Made by a program: the position numbers and the translations under genes. DNA of 64,000 nucleotides from Volvariella volvacea V23 (taxonomy: Eukaryota > Basidiomycota > Agaricomycetes > Agaricales > Pluteaceae). Location of the stretch: contig KB722770.1 in NCBI GenBank assembly GCA_000349905.1, forward strand, positions 7,355-71,354, given 5' to 3'. The notes beneath the pieces are model-generated. The model made no database searches. It was given only the letters and a program-made list of their open reading frames with translations, and was not told the DNA's origin. Shown piece by piece: positions 37,273 to 48,965 of this stretch (its first letter is position 1; every line of letters starts with the position of its first letter).

Positions 37273-38023
37273 GCGGTTTCTTGTTGGCTCTGTATTACTG
37301 CATATCCTCCTATTCATCTCCATGCCATGCCGTCTTTCCCAAAAGATTATCGTATGCAATAGCATCACTTTTATCGCATTATGCTTACCACGCATGGAAT
37401 GATTACGACGACCTGGAGTGATTAGTGGTTTAAGTTTAGTATAATGTGCGCGTCACCCATCAAACCATCACTGGGGTTGGTAGATACTTGCATCTCGCCG
37501 CTAATTGCGAACTAAGAGTACCGTTGGGGGTGCAATTGAGATGGCTTTGGAGGTCACATGTCGGTGGGAGTTAAAGTATTCAACAGCGACCTCGATCCCA
37601 GTGCTTGGAGATTCCGTGAAGGAAGAATTAGCATGCTAACGGTGGTGGCGTTAAAGGCAGATATCGGGAGTTCCTTGGTTAGTTGCTTGCTGCTGGGGGT
37701 GATGGGACCGCTGTGTTCTCCGAAGTACACGAGTGTCGGAGTGGATGCCGGTGCTGATTAAGACTCCGCTTTTCCAGGCACAGTCACACGCTGCTCTTGA
37801 AACTCACGTCGTTGGGCTGCAGACTTGGATGCGCTGATTTGGGGGTGCAGACTCTTGAAGCGGCGAAATCTGGTAGCAAACGAGTGCGGACGACAGGCCC
37901 TCGGGATCGCATCACCCAGCTCGGCTAGAAACGTCCCGGCGGCACAGCACCTGGCCACGCATCTTTTACAGCAGCTCCCAAGTCTCGCATCCTCGCATTT
38001 GTCGAATCCTCTGTTTCGGGGCA
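37273..38023. other. Intergenic between uL2 and the SS18-like gene
   Basis: This would include the 3' UTR of uL2 and the promoter/5' UTR of the next gene. The plus-strand frame at 37825 is open into the next gene but out of its frame. Confidence 0.4.
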
Positions 38024-41000
38024 ATGATACATTTCGATCACAATCACCATCCCTCCCCGCTCTCTCCAAACCCAAAACAGAACCTAATTTTGCAACAAGC
38101 CCACCCCAACCCCCACAAACTTCTTTCATGGCCCATCTCCGACGACGACCAGTCCTTCGACCCCCAGACGGACTTCCTCGCCGACACCGACAACGACCTC
38201 GTGGACCAGGATCTCCAGCCCCCGCCCCCAGCAGACGACCCCGCCTCCCGGCCTGGGCCCGTCACCCCCATTGATGCCAATGATCCAGCCCTTTCGCACG
38301 CCTCGTCCCCACCAAGCCCAGTTGACGGTAATTCCACCTCACCCAACAGAGAAAGAAGTTCATCTCTTTCACCAGCTCCCGAAACCGGCACTCCGCAAAC
38401 CCAGCCAGACGCCACGAGTGCTCCTCCCTCCCCCTCAACCGCCCCTCCCCGTCCTCCAGCTGCGGACGCTGCAAAACAAGACCAAGGAGCCGACGAAGCC
38501 CGTATAGACAAAACGTCGCGTCAATCGACACCCCTCAGCGAGCTCTCGCCGCTCCCGGCCGTGGACGACGACGGTGAAAATGCGGCAGGCGACTCTAGTA
38601 TGGCAGATAAGGCAGCCGGTGGGGATAGTGCTCGAAAGCCGGGTGGAGACGACGCGACGAAATCAAAAGACGGTTCTAGAACTGGCACCGCTGGGAGGGG
38701 AGCGGTCGACGGTCTGATAGCATCTCGCCCATCTCAGGACTTGTCGGGTGCCTATGACCCGAACACTCTCAAAATGATGCAAAAACACGGACAGTTGACG
38801 ACCTCACCCCCGCAACTCCACCCTTCGAGGCTCTCCGACCCCCTTCTCTCCCTCAATCCCGGTGCTGCATTGTCAATACCCAGCAGTGGTGTTGATCCGA
38901 AAATCAACGTAATACTGGAGCTCAACGCGGAGCTGCTGAGGTGAGCGGGATTCCGAAATTTTCTCTGCGTCGTTAACGGCAACACGGGCAGGGCATGCAT
39001 CGATTTCCAATCAAAGGGCATAGCACACGCAGACCCCCAATATCAACAGTGGGTAGAACAGCCTCCTTTCACGATCAGCCACTAATACTTCCTAGATACT
39101 CTGGGCGCTTGCAAGGCAATCTAACATGGGTAGCAGCAGCAGTAGACCAAACCCGGCAAGGCGTGAGTCCATCATCCACGCACTCTCTGCTATCCCTAAC
39201 CCCCCATCCCGCAGAACCAACATAACGTGGCACTACCGATGGCAGAGCCCCCACCCAGAATCGAGTTTGTCAACTACGCCCGCATACAGCAGCTATACTC
39301 CGAACTGGGCATACTATTCGCAAAGGAAGCCAAGGAGGCCATCGCACGGCGACAGTCGCTGGGCATAAACGCTCTACCCCCAGGCGCAGGAGCCGGCGGT
39401 GGCGGGCCCATCCCGGGCCCCGTTCCTCCCACATTGTCCATCAACACCAGCCCGAGCCCGGTAAACCTCAAGCGCGACAGACAGGAGGACAGCGCGACGG
39501 AGGCGGTGATGAACAAGCGGCGGGACACGGGGGACCACAAGTCGCCGTCGTCGATGATGATGCCCCCGCCTGCGTCGATCCCGCTCTCGGCGGGTCCTGG
39601 TGGGCATGGGCATGGACAGGGACATGGGCATGCGAATGTGAATGTGAATGCGAACTCGGCCCAGGCACAGTTCGCGGTGTCGATGACGAATAGCCCGTCG
39701 ATTGCGCAGAGGTCGCCCCAGTTGCCGAGTTCGGGCCCGCAGAGCGGGATGATGAACATGAGCATGAACGAGGCGCAGATTATGGCAAGGAGGCAGGCGC
39801 AGATGAGGGGCGGTGCTGTCGGTGGAGGTGGTGTGCAGCCGCAGTTGAGGCAGATGTCGCCTGCGTCTAGTTCTGTTGGTGGAGCTGGTACGGGTGTTGG
39901 GCCTGGCGCTGGCGTGGGGGTGGGAGTTGGGATGGGCGCTAATGTTGGAGTTGGGGTTGGACAGATGCCCGGGGCTGGACAGACGAATCCTGCGGCTGCA
40001 GCTGCGGGTATGGGCATGGGCGGGTCCAACGCGAATATGCAGCCACAGCAACAACAGGCGCATCAGCAGCAGCCACAGCAACAGCCGAATATCCAACAGC
40101 TACAGCAGCAGATGCTGAATATACTGCAGGTCCCGAACCATCCGTTTGTGGCGAACATGATGAGGCTTGTGCCTGGGTTCCAACAGCTGCCTGTGCAGGT
40201 GCAGGTGCATAAGATGATTGCGGTTCATGTATGTTGATTTTTTTGTTTTGGTTCTGTGTTTTGGGTGTGTTGGGCTTATGGTGTCTTTTTTCTCCTTTCA
40301 TTTTGTAGTTGCAAATGAGACAGCAGCAACAGCAACAGCAACAGATGCAACAACAGGCTGGCGGAGCAGGCGGCGGAGATGCACATCTTGCTCAAGCACG
40401 AGCAGGCCAGATGCAGCCCGGCCAGAACGGTATGATGCAGCAACAGTTCCCAGGAGCAGGTGGAGGAGCTGGCGTTGGTGGTGCTGGTGCTGCAAGCATG
40501 GCGAGAATGCCACATCAGCAGGCTATGATGCCCGGACAAGGCGGAGGGGGGATGTTCCCCGGCCAGAATAACCCCGGTGCTGGTGCAGGAGGTGCTGCTG
40601 GGAGTGGGGGACTAGATCATCAGATGATGAATCCTGGAATTGGAGGCATGGGGGGTATGAGCGGGATGGGCATGGGCATGGGCATGGGCGTGCCGCCGAA
40701 TTGGAATAGCATGACGCAGCAGCAGAAGCAGGCGTTCATCATGCAGCAGCAGAATCGGGCTGCCAGTGCCGGGATGGGGTTCAATCAGCAAGGACAAGGA
40801 CATGGGCAGCAAGGACAGGGACAGCAGCAACAGGCGGGAGGACAACAGCCAGGAGGGCAGCAGCAGCAGATGGCGAGTCAGGCGCAGATGCAGGCTCAGT
40901 TGCGTCAGCAGCATGGATTGGGCATGGGCGGTGGCGTTGGTGGTGGACAGGCCGGCTCGTCGTCGCCCATGCCTGGTATGACGGGCCCCAACGCGGGTGC

Positions 41001-41982
41001 GGGTCTCGGGCCTGGCATGATGGGCGGCGGCGGGGGACCGGCTGGGGGTGACAATCTCGCTGCGTTGCGGTCGAACCCGAACGGCGGGAACGCGATACCT
41101 GGGATTGCGAGGAGCACGCGGTCGCCCTCGGACGGGGTGGCCTCGCCCATGACGCCTAGGGGCACGAGAGTGGGCGGTCCTGGTGCGGGAGGAGGGCAGG
41201 CGGGGTCGTTTAGCCAGGAGGAGTACCAAAAGATGATATTCCAGCAACAGCAACAGCAGGGCCAGCGGGCGGCTGCGATGGGCGGTGCTGGTGTGAGCGC
41301 TGCTACTGGTGGAATGGGCGTGGGGATGCCAGGCGCGGGGGGACTTGGTGGAATGGGAGCTGGGGGCATGGGTGGAATGGGCAGTATACAGAATCAGATG
41401 TTTGGGCAGATGGGCGGGTCTGCAGGTCCTATGAATATGGGGTTGGGTGTGGGCATGGGAGGTGGGATGGGGGCGGGGGCTGGGGCTGGTGGGGGGATGG
41501 GGGTAGGGATAGGGATCAATCCTGCCGCTATGAGCATGAACATGGGCATGAGTGGTATGGGCGGCATGGGCGGCGGAAATATGGGCATGGGCATGGGCGG
41601 GAATAACACTGGGTCTGCTGGGTGGCATTATCCTGGCTCGAATCAAGGGATGCAGATGAATTCCCAAACTGGCGCTGGTGCAGGAGGAGCGCAGAATATG
41701 GGGTCGATGGGCAACATGAATAGTCCGCATATGGGGGCTACCTCGCCTACGTCGAATTCCTTGCAGAATTGGGGCGGTATGGGTGTGGGTGTCAGCGGTG
41801 GTGGGCCTTATCCGTTCTCCCCGTCTCCGGCGGGCGCACAATCGCAACAGCAAGCAGGAGGAGACCTGAGCAGGCGTTCGTCGGCGACGCCGGGACCGCA
41901 ACAGGGGCAGCAGTCGCAGAATAATGCGAGCCCACAGCTGGATTCACCGTTGGACTTTGATTTTTCGACTTGGACTCAGTAA
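38024..41982 (+). CDS. SS18-like SWI/SNF subunit (SSXT/SNH domain) with giant Gly/Met/Gln-rich tail
   Basis: Exon 1 (38024-38940) encodes a Pro/Ser/Asp-rich disordered head. At its end, VDPKINVILELNAELLR joins short exons reading ACIDFQSKGIAHADPQYQQ and YSGRLQGNLTWVAAAVDQ. Together these resemble the SSXT/SNH domain of human SS18 (LN..L..CI..Q.KG......YQQ....NL..LA...D), which binds the SWI/SNF ATPase. A helical patch (IEFVNYARIQQLYSELGILFAKEAKEAI) follows. From 39370 on the protein is low complexity: GHGHGQ, Gln runs, and hundreds of residues of GMGMGG-type repeats up to QLDSPLDFDFSTWTQ at 41982. An intron interrupts near 40230-40308. It is likely nuclear and a chromatin-remodelling cofactor. 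The start codon is provisional, since more 5' exons are possible. Confidence 0.75.
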
Positions 41983-43147
41983 TCTCCCCCCCTCCTTCCC
42001 CTTACCAAGGAAAACTGTGGACCGTGCTGCTGTGTTCTTGCTTTCATACTCGCACCCCCTCCATCCCCCGCCTTTTGTTTTCCGCATTGTCATATATGCT
42101 GTGCTGTCAATCTGTCTCCTCCCCCTAGTCGTACAGACACGCAACCCCTCCCCACTCGACCTTTTTTTGCCTATATGCTAAGCGATATTCCTATACCTCG
42201 ACATACAATGCTTTCCCTCCTCTTTGCCTCATTTCTCGTTTATGTCTGCTCGTCTAGAACCGTATCAAGGTCCCTCAGGTATATATACTTTTTAGTTCTG
42301 CTTCCTTTCGCTATTTGCTCTAGCGTTTCGGTGTATATAAGTTTAGGTTCCTCTCCTTTCTGATTTTGATTTTTAACCTCGGTTTTCTCGTTTGATAACT
42401 ACATACTCACACACGCGTATATACATTTGCTATTTGCCTACTAAGCTTCACACTCACCGTACCTGATCAGGTCAAACTATACATATACATACGGTGACGT
42501 TACTACTACTGCCAAAGGTCTTGTCGTTGTTTTTTTTTTGTTGTGCAATTGCAACCCTCCTTCATGCCTTCCCTTGCCGGAGTTGCATATAGTCATACCG
42601 GCGTTATACATGCATGCGGATGCGTGCGTGTATAGCCATGATCCCCCCCCCACACTTTCATTTCTTTTTGTTATTGAGGTTATCGACGTTCCCATTACTA
42701 TTTTTCCTTTAAATCTCAATTTCGCATATATGGTGATTTGCGCGTCGTGTTTGTGACGACTTCAAGAACAGCATAGAGAGATGGCGATTGGAGGAGCTCT
42801 ATGGTGCGATGAAAGGTCGTCTGGTAACGACGTTCTCCTCTCGCGTACCGTAGACTCTAGATTGCTTGAAACTGCGTAGTTCCTCGGATTTGTTGTGATC
42901 TTAATCCAACGCGGCGCCTCAAGCTATCGCGAAAATTTCCTTCGTCCGATACTTGTGTTGCAATCCCTACAGGTTTAGCTTTAGACCAGTTGGCTGACCT
43001 TTGCCTTGATCTTGCACCGCAGCATCAGTCCTTCCATCAACTCAACTTCCCTGCCAACCTCAGCATAGTACCTTTCGCTCTGAATGTAAGTATTTCGGTT
43101 AAATGACCATGGCATTCGATGTTCTAAATGCATCTGTGAAGCGAAAA
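41983..43147. other. Intergenic, pyrimidine-rich, no supported gene
   Basis: T- and C-rich sequence with several TATA-like words is typical of fungal 3' UTR and promoter DNA. Short ORFs are hydrophobic only because of T-richness. Confidence 0.45.
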
Positions 43148-43785
43148 TGTCACTTGCACCTAACGTGAATCCCAGCGAAGATGACGTGAGGAAAGCCGCA
43201 CGTCGTAAGCAAATTACTTCAAAATGCGAAAACTCTTTTCTGACCCTCTCAAAGGCGTTGACCTACAGCTCGGCGATTTGGCAAAATGGGTTAATTATGT
43301 CACTCTAACTTTCGAATACAGGTACTTATCTATACTCTTTCCTAGTCAAACAGAGCAGTGGTCGTACTGCTCAACATAGTCGCCTTCGCCCTGGGAGTCA
43401 AGCTTGGACCGGAGAAGGATTGGGTTCCTTGGAAACGCGACGTTAATTTCTCTTCCAACCCGATCTGGGTGATGGTGGTGGTGGTGTTTCTACTGGCCCA
43501 TATGATCGACATGATCCAACGACGACGCTATCTCCTGAACAACCCAATCCCGAACACGCAAGGGGAGAGGGAACGACAAGTCAAGATATCTCAATCATTT
43601 TGGTGGATCACTTTTTTTACTTGTATTATTTCCTATGGCGTTGGCGGTGTCGCATCCGGAATCTTGGCGGATGAGGGGGGTTAGCAGGTGTCTGGGGAGT
43701 TGGTGTTATCGTCATTGTTGTATTTGTGTTGGCGGCTGTCGCTGTGATCTGGGAGTGGATCCAGTGGAGAGGTCGTATCTAGTCC
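43148..43785 (+). CDS. Integral membrane protein, four predicted helices, frame break in a G6 run
   Basis: Exon 1 starts at 43148 (MSLAPNVNPSEDDVRKAAR). A short intron, then RRVDLQLGDLAKWVNYVTLTFEYR, and a second intron join to a first helix AVVVLLNIVAFALG. IWVMVVVVFLLAHMIDM forms a second helix, followed by a basic loop (QRRRYLL). SFWWITFFTCIISYGVGGV forms a third. The frame stops at 43684 just after a run of six G. In the next frame a fourth helix (VGVIVIVVFVLAAVAVIW) continues to a stop at about 43785, so one base in the G run separates the halves. The charged start followed by paired helices recalls bacterial-type 2TM domains, but I cannot confirm that. It lacks the KW...K..E signature of the other membrane family in this window. 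Confidence 0.55.
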
Positions 43786-44600
43786 GGTTGCATGGTCTGC
43801 ATGCTATTGCGCCTGTATAGACAACACAGTCAATCCAGAAATAGAAAGAGCATTCCACAGGCCGTTCAGTATATTAGTTTTTCTGTCAAGATTGTCTTTA
43901 GTCAGATTCCTGATTCCCAGTGAGAAATGGTGTAGGGGAATCCTTCTGAAACCGTCGGACTTCGAAACGACGGTGGGGGAAAGAACTGGACGGAATTGGA
44001 CGGATTGAATCCGTTGGGTGACATCGATTCTAGTTTGATTCTGTTCATTTACTGTCGTGTAAATAGGCTAGCAGCATAGGTGCAAAAAATTGGTTTAAAC
44101 TGTTCAATTCTCTTCAATTCCGTCTGATTCTGTTGGAAACTGTCCCATTCTGTGCTAATCTGACCACATCTGTATGCTACAGTACACGCCACCTCATTCT
44201 GTCCATCCCCACCATTTTCTGCTTCACCCCATTCCCAATCCTTGCCCTACCGTCATGCTCCTTTGATCCCTGCTCAATTCCATGATATTCCTTTGGTTCC
44301 TGCTCCCCCTGTTGTTGTTCCTTCGATTCCTGCTTGATTCCGTCTGCTCCTGTCCCTGCTGTCGAAATCCACCACCTCGACCACCACCAGCCCCATGCAA
44401 ATACAGAGTGGAATAACTTATACAAACGAGTGGAAAGGTCAGCAAGGCAACGAAAATATGAAAGGAACATGCACAGCTTGTAAAAAAACCAATACTATGC
44501 TGCAATCTGTAATACAACATGGGTATGTGCATAAGGAGAAATAAACATAAGCATACCATCTTGCCTTGTGCCTTCCAGATTGTGATGCCATTTGCCTAAA
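43786..44600. other. Degenerate low-complexity DNA
   Basis: About 43970-44170 is built of imperfect GGACGGAATT/AATTCCGTCT-like words in both orientations. 44200-44400 is TTCCTGCT/GATTCC-rich. Frames across it (Gln/Asn/Arg-rich on the minus strand) look like repeat translation, not a gene. Confidence 0.4.
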
Positions 44601-44639
44601 GGGGTGAAGATGAAGCTCATGGTGCAGAAAGGTTGGCTA

Positions 44640-45295
44640 TATGTGCACCTTGCGGACCTCAGGAGTGAGGCCAGCCCAATGTGCTTCAAAGTCCTTGATG
44701 TGCTTTGAAGGATTTTCAGTCATCCACTCTTGCTTGCAGAGTTTTCTAACAGACAGTGGTAAATCAACAAGAAAAAAGCTGTAGAAACATCAACTCACTT
44801 CAAAGTAGTCATATTGGGAAGTTTGGCTGTGCTGGCAGCTCCATCTTTTTGTGTTTCTCCAGTTTTCTTCAGTGGTAGAAGAGCTGGTTTGTGGCACATT
44901 TCAGAAGGTTGATGAGAGGCGTGTTGTTGATGGTGCCTGTAGTGAAATCAGTTGTGATTGCATCAGTGACCATATCAGATGGAACATGTAGAGCTATAGT
45001 AGCAGTAGTCAAAATAGGGTTGATGGGGGGATTGACAGTGATGTTGGGGTGGTGGTGGAAATGGCTGGGCCATGCTTGTTGAGGCAGCTGGTGGAGATGG
45101 TGGACAAGGTGCAACTTCTGGTTGCTCAGTGGTATTGGTTGGTGTCAATTTCAACACTGGTGGTGGTGGAGATGATGGTGATGGTGAAAAAGGTGGGTAG
45201 GGCTGCTTTGCTGTTCTCAAGCATGGCTGTGGTATCAAAACATCATAGGGGTCACCTTTTTGCCTCTGTTGCAGTACTGCTGGCAAAGGCACCAC
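44640..45295 (-). pseudogene. Possible degraded gene with Pro-rich and helical exons
   Basis: On the minus strand a Pro/Ser/Thr-rich frame (45295-44975) is followed, in other frames, by a segment with KKTGETQKDGAASTAKLPNMTTLK. Across a GTGAGT...TTAG intron, that segment joins KLCKQEWMTENPSKHIKDFEAHW-like residues and ends near 44640. The last part looks genuinely coding, with charged amphipathic content. The parts do not join into one frame. It sits at the edge of a repeat-rich island, so a transposon-associated gene remnant is likely. No family assigned. Confidence 0.35.
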
Positions 45296-45521
45296 TTAGT
45301 GCATTTGGGGTTGTCAGCAGGGTGTCAGCAACTGAGTTTGGTCACTCAACACTCATCACCAACACCACATGTTAACCTATGGTGGGCCCCTTTGGACAAA
45401 ATTATTCCAAGTCCTCACTTTGTTCCGGACTTGGTCTTTTCAGGACCAGGAAAGCCGTGCCTGATTTTGGTGCCTGGCGGTAAGTTCCGAGCTTGTAATC
45501 TCATATTTTGGCTGAGTTTGA
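45296..45521. other. Short spacer before the fold-back element
   Basis: No gene or repeat recognised. Confidence 0.35.
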
Positions 45522-46119
45522 TAAAAGTTTGCATTACATTTGAAAACTGTAGGATATATTGTCACCATACTTTGCATATACGTTCTACACATAAAATCGA
45601 AGATTTCTCTCCCTTATAGCTAAGAAATATATAAAGAACCCATAGAGATATTAACCATTTCGTGTTTTTTACACCAATGAATTGCATCGCATTCAATAAC
45701 CGTGGAGCGCACATCAAAAATAATATAACAATTGAATTCTACATCAATTTCCGTACAAATTTGCTTATAACATCCTAAGGTTCTGTGAAGAATTGATTGA
45801 GCAATGGGACATATATAGGCAACTACACTCATGAATGCTTAATTACTCATTCAATTCTTCACCAAACCTTGTAATGTTATAATAAATTCTGTGCCATATT
45901 TTATGTAGATTCCAATGGTTATATCAATTTTGATGTGCACTCCACGGTTATTGAATGCGATCCAACTCTTTGGTGAGAAAAACACAAAATGATGAATATT
46001 TCTGCAGGTTCTTCATATATTTCTTAGCCATAAGGGGGAGAAATCTTCCATTTTATATGTAGAGCCCATATGTAAAGTGCAATGTCGATATCTCCCATGG
46101 TTTACAAATGTGATGCAAT
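45522..46119. mobile_element. Fold-back element: ~280-bp imperfect inverted repeats around a ~40-bp loop
   Basis: The left arm (about 45522-45806) and the reverse complement of the right arm (about 45846-46119) align end to end. Blocks such as CGCATTCAATAACCGTGGAG, ACATCAAAA and TTCTGTGAAGAATTGA (TTTGGTGAAGAATTGA on the other arm) are conserved, and roughly four in five positions match by eye. A transcript through it would form one long hairpin. No coding capacity. It could be a large MITE, two head-to-head copies of a repeat, or a hairpin-RNA locus. Confidence 0.75.
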
Positions 46120-46607
46120 TTTTTAATATACACAATACAAAAAAAAATTGAATAACTTGACATAATCTTTATGAATTTGTTGAGTATAAGGAGATAAAAT
46201 CACCTATTGTATGTATACAGTGTATCTTTAAAGTACATGATTAATATTTCAAATACTATACAACCTTTTGATGCATAATGCACAAAATTGCAAATATCAT
46301 TCAACTTTATCACACCTGTGCTAATACTGTGAGAGGTGGCTGATATTCTTAGTGAAGATTTTGAGAAGATATTGTAATTCTCACAATCTGATTGGCTGAT
46401 AGCTCTGTGTTTTAATATGTCTACCAAATTTTTATAATACTAATATATATTGGCCATTTTTCAGTGTGTGATCTTTATGTATCTTCTCTTTTTTTTGTTA
46501 GACAAAATTGTCATATTTCTATGGTTTATTAAAGCAATGATGCTCTTGACTTAGAAAACAAGCTAAATAATATTATTCCAGTAATACTGCTTTGATATTT
46601 GTAGTCA
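46120..46607. other. AT-rich spacer, no gene seen
   Basis: Very AT-rich sequence between the fold-back element and the solo LTR, with several A and T runs. Confidence 0.45.
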
Positions 46608-46612
46608 AATCA

Positions 46613-47371
46613 TGTCGGGGCTCGTAAGAGCCCTCGACATAAACACCCGACATTCAGACGCCCACCAAGCGTCTACACCTCATCAACAAGCGCTCATCCA
46701 GCGTTTACACCCACATTGACGCCCACCAAGCGTCTCTATTATCTCATTTTCTTTCCCTTTCTTCTTTTTCTATATACTCCTTTTCATTATATCTTCGATA
46801 CATAATACACATTACCCCATCTTCCTCTTTACTCATCATCACCACCTACATACATCTGTTTGTCCGTACCCTATACCCTCTCTTACACGACCCCATCTCC
46901 CTTTCTTCATCTCCGTTTCCCCTTTATGGTATACCCTTTGTTTTCTACTACATCCGATGATCCGATCTTGTTCTAGATGAACATGTGTCGAGTCAGAAGA
47001 TCGCTTATGACTTCATATGACTCCGTCCCCTCCCACATTGACTGCGTATGACACGGGCTTACGCGTACATGCCGACCCAGCTTACGCGTCCCCTGGTCTG
47101 TGCGCTACACTCTTCGCTCAGGACTCCCACTTTGTTACTTTCATTCTGACTCCCCCACTTCTCCTCACCCAGGAGATTATATCCCTTTATTTACTTTTAT
47201 TTATCTTCGAGTAGTATATATATCGTACTGCTCTCACCACCTATTCCCCAGCTTTAAAGATTCTTCGCTTGGGAATAGGTAAGCAACTACGAGCTAGCCT
47301 CTTCTTTACACACCCTTACTTACTATTCTTTGCTTGGGAATAGAATCTGAGTATTCGCTTTTTCCACAACA
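46613..47371. repeat. Solo LTR of a second retroelement family (759 bp) with 5-bp TSD
   Basis: It begins TGTCGGGGCTC, with a near-palindrome to about 46639, and ends CCACAACA. It is flanked by AATCA at 46608-46612 and 47372-47376. TG...CA ends plus a 5-bp duplication fit LTR retrotransposon integration. Inside, ACGCCCACCAAGCGTCT occurs twice (about 46658 and 46720), and TTCGCTTGGGAATAG/TTTGCTTGGGAATAG occurs twice near the right end. There is no internal region, hence a solo LTR. Orientation cannot be set without a coding copy. Confidence 0.82.
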
Positions 47372-47376
47372 AATCA

Positions 47377-48011
47377 CTAGTCATTTCTACTTCTTTTTTA
47401 TTTGCTCCATCTATTTTTGCATTTGATCTCAAGAATTGATCTTGTATTATTAGCTTATTATATACATTTTATATAGTTATTTTACTTGAAACATTATTCA
47501 GAATGGCAAAATGTAATTTCATAAGGATTTCAACTCACAATAGACCTATATAATACTATTAATAATTAGGAATACATATATTATTATTATAATCAAGCTG
47601 TAATTTACTAGTTAGTAAAAAATTAAAAGGTTAGATAGTATACAACTTACTATATTTCAAGTAGACTCAATTCTGGACTTGGATATGTCAGGTGCCAGCC
47701 ATGGCCTACTCTTCTAAGTTAGTAAAAAATTAAAAGGTCAGGTAGTATTTATTTCAAGTAGACTTGATCCCAGACTTAGGTACACTAGGTGTTAGCCACA
47801 GCCCACAGTTTAAAGTCTTATAGCATGCAGGTAGTGTGTCATTGGCATCAATATACTTAGGCCAGAGGAGATGGCTAAGTGTGAGAACAAATGACATAAG
47901 GAAGTGCAATATTTTTGTGGGCCGTAATCTGTGCTGTGGTTCGCCGACATGTGACATTTGTGTGACGTCCGGTAGGAAAATGCCCCTATTGAATCTTACC
48001 TTTCCTTCCAT
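47377..48011. other. AT-rich DNA 5' of membrane gene C
   Basis: No gene seen. It holds the tandem duplication listed separately. Confidence 0.45.
47609..47810. repeat. Tandem duplication of a ~100-bp unit with mostly transition differences
   Basis: TTAGTAAAAAATTAAAAGGT occurs at about 47613 and about 47719. Each copy is followed by TTTCAAGTAGACT, a GACTT-containing stretch and a GGTG(C/T)(C/T)AGCCA end. The copies differ mainly by C/T or A/G changes and one deletion. Confidence 0.7.
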
Positions 48012-48787
48012 ATGAATCAACACTCAAATCCTACTTCTATTACTAGTGCAATGGCATCTCTGCCAGGTAATGGTATAGTGCCAACTAGAGGTGAGACTCG
48101 ACTATCCAAAACCACTGTTAAAACATTTATCATGCAATTTGACAGCCTTACTCGCATACTCCAATCAACTCCGTGTCGTCTTCTTTGTAGTAAGTAACTT
48201 GTGTGCTTTGGCGTATCCCTATTCGCTGTCTTATCTTTATTGTTCAATCGTCGCATTTCAAGTCAATACCCTTCGCAACACTATGCCCCTCCTTCGGTAT
48301 CGTGTTTACATTCACGCAGATATCGATTATCTCTTTCGAAGATCCAATGCGTGCCTTCGTACCCGGCTTCTTCCAAGGTTGCCTCGCCCTATCGACTGGG
48401 CTACTCTGGTCTTCAGTATCTCGCTCTGCTGCTGCCGGGTCGGACTGTGTAGAGAGTCTTCAACCACGACAAGCTCGTAATCAGCAATGGCATGCAAGAT
48501 CTTTGCGAAAATGGTTCATAGCTATTAAAGCCACCGAAATCGCTTCCCTCATTCTCTACGCAAAGTTCGTGTACCGCGCAATCTCGTACTTCGAGTTCCA
48601 AGAGCGTTCGGGGTATATTCTTTTGGGTTGTCTCATTGCGCTGTTGCTCTTGTTGGGGTGGTGGTGCATATTGGTGTTTGTTGGATTAGGTGATGTGGAT
48701 ACGAAGCTATTCGAACCGCTGGATGAGGGACTTAAGGAGTGGGGAGTATATTGGTGTACCACCCGCTCTGATGAATATGAAGGATAG
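48012..48787 (+). CDS. Member C of the multi-pass membrane protein family
   Basis: Exon 1 (48012-48090) codes a short polar head (MNQHSNPTSITSAM) and ends in phase 1. Exon 2 (48146-48189) is 44 nt and codes ALLAYSNQLRVVFFV. Exon 3 (48263-48787, 525 nt) starts SIPFATLCPSFG and has about four hydrophobic helices. The signature WHARSLRKWFIAIKATEIASL and the tail FVGLGDVDTKLFEPLDEGLKEWGVYW follow. All three exons join in frame with a stop at 48787 (about 215 residues). The 44-nt exon, its Gln at position 8 and the KW...K..E signature recur in the genes at 34421, 53709, 55251 and 63350. Function unknown. The topology suggests a small integral membrane protein with a cytosolic acidic C-terminus (inference). 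Confidence 0.75.
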
Positions 48788-48965
48788 CCTGGGACACGCT
48801 TATTGATGTCCATTTCAGTGCACCCAGTTCATAGTGTAAATAAGATTTTCTTTGTTAAAATGCCATTTCGCTCGTCGCTCGTTCTTTGATACTTGGGCGA
48901 AAGAGAATGAGGACCTTGTTACTGAGCAGAACGTGTCATTTATCTCCGCAGGTGGAGGTTTGGAA

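Noticed and set aside
40612..41901. 429-codon open frame on the minus strand, rich in His, Arg and Pro
   Set aside because: It is the antisense shadow of the GMG/Q repeats in the SS18-like gene. Repetitive GC-rich codons without antisense stops explain its length.
43148..43785. Assigning this gene to the 44-nt microexon membrane family
   Set aside because: It has helices of similar number but no 44-nt exon, no KW...K..E signature and no GLG(D/E)V tail.
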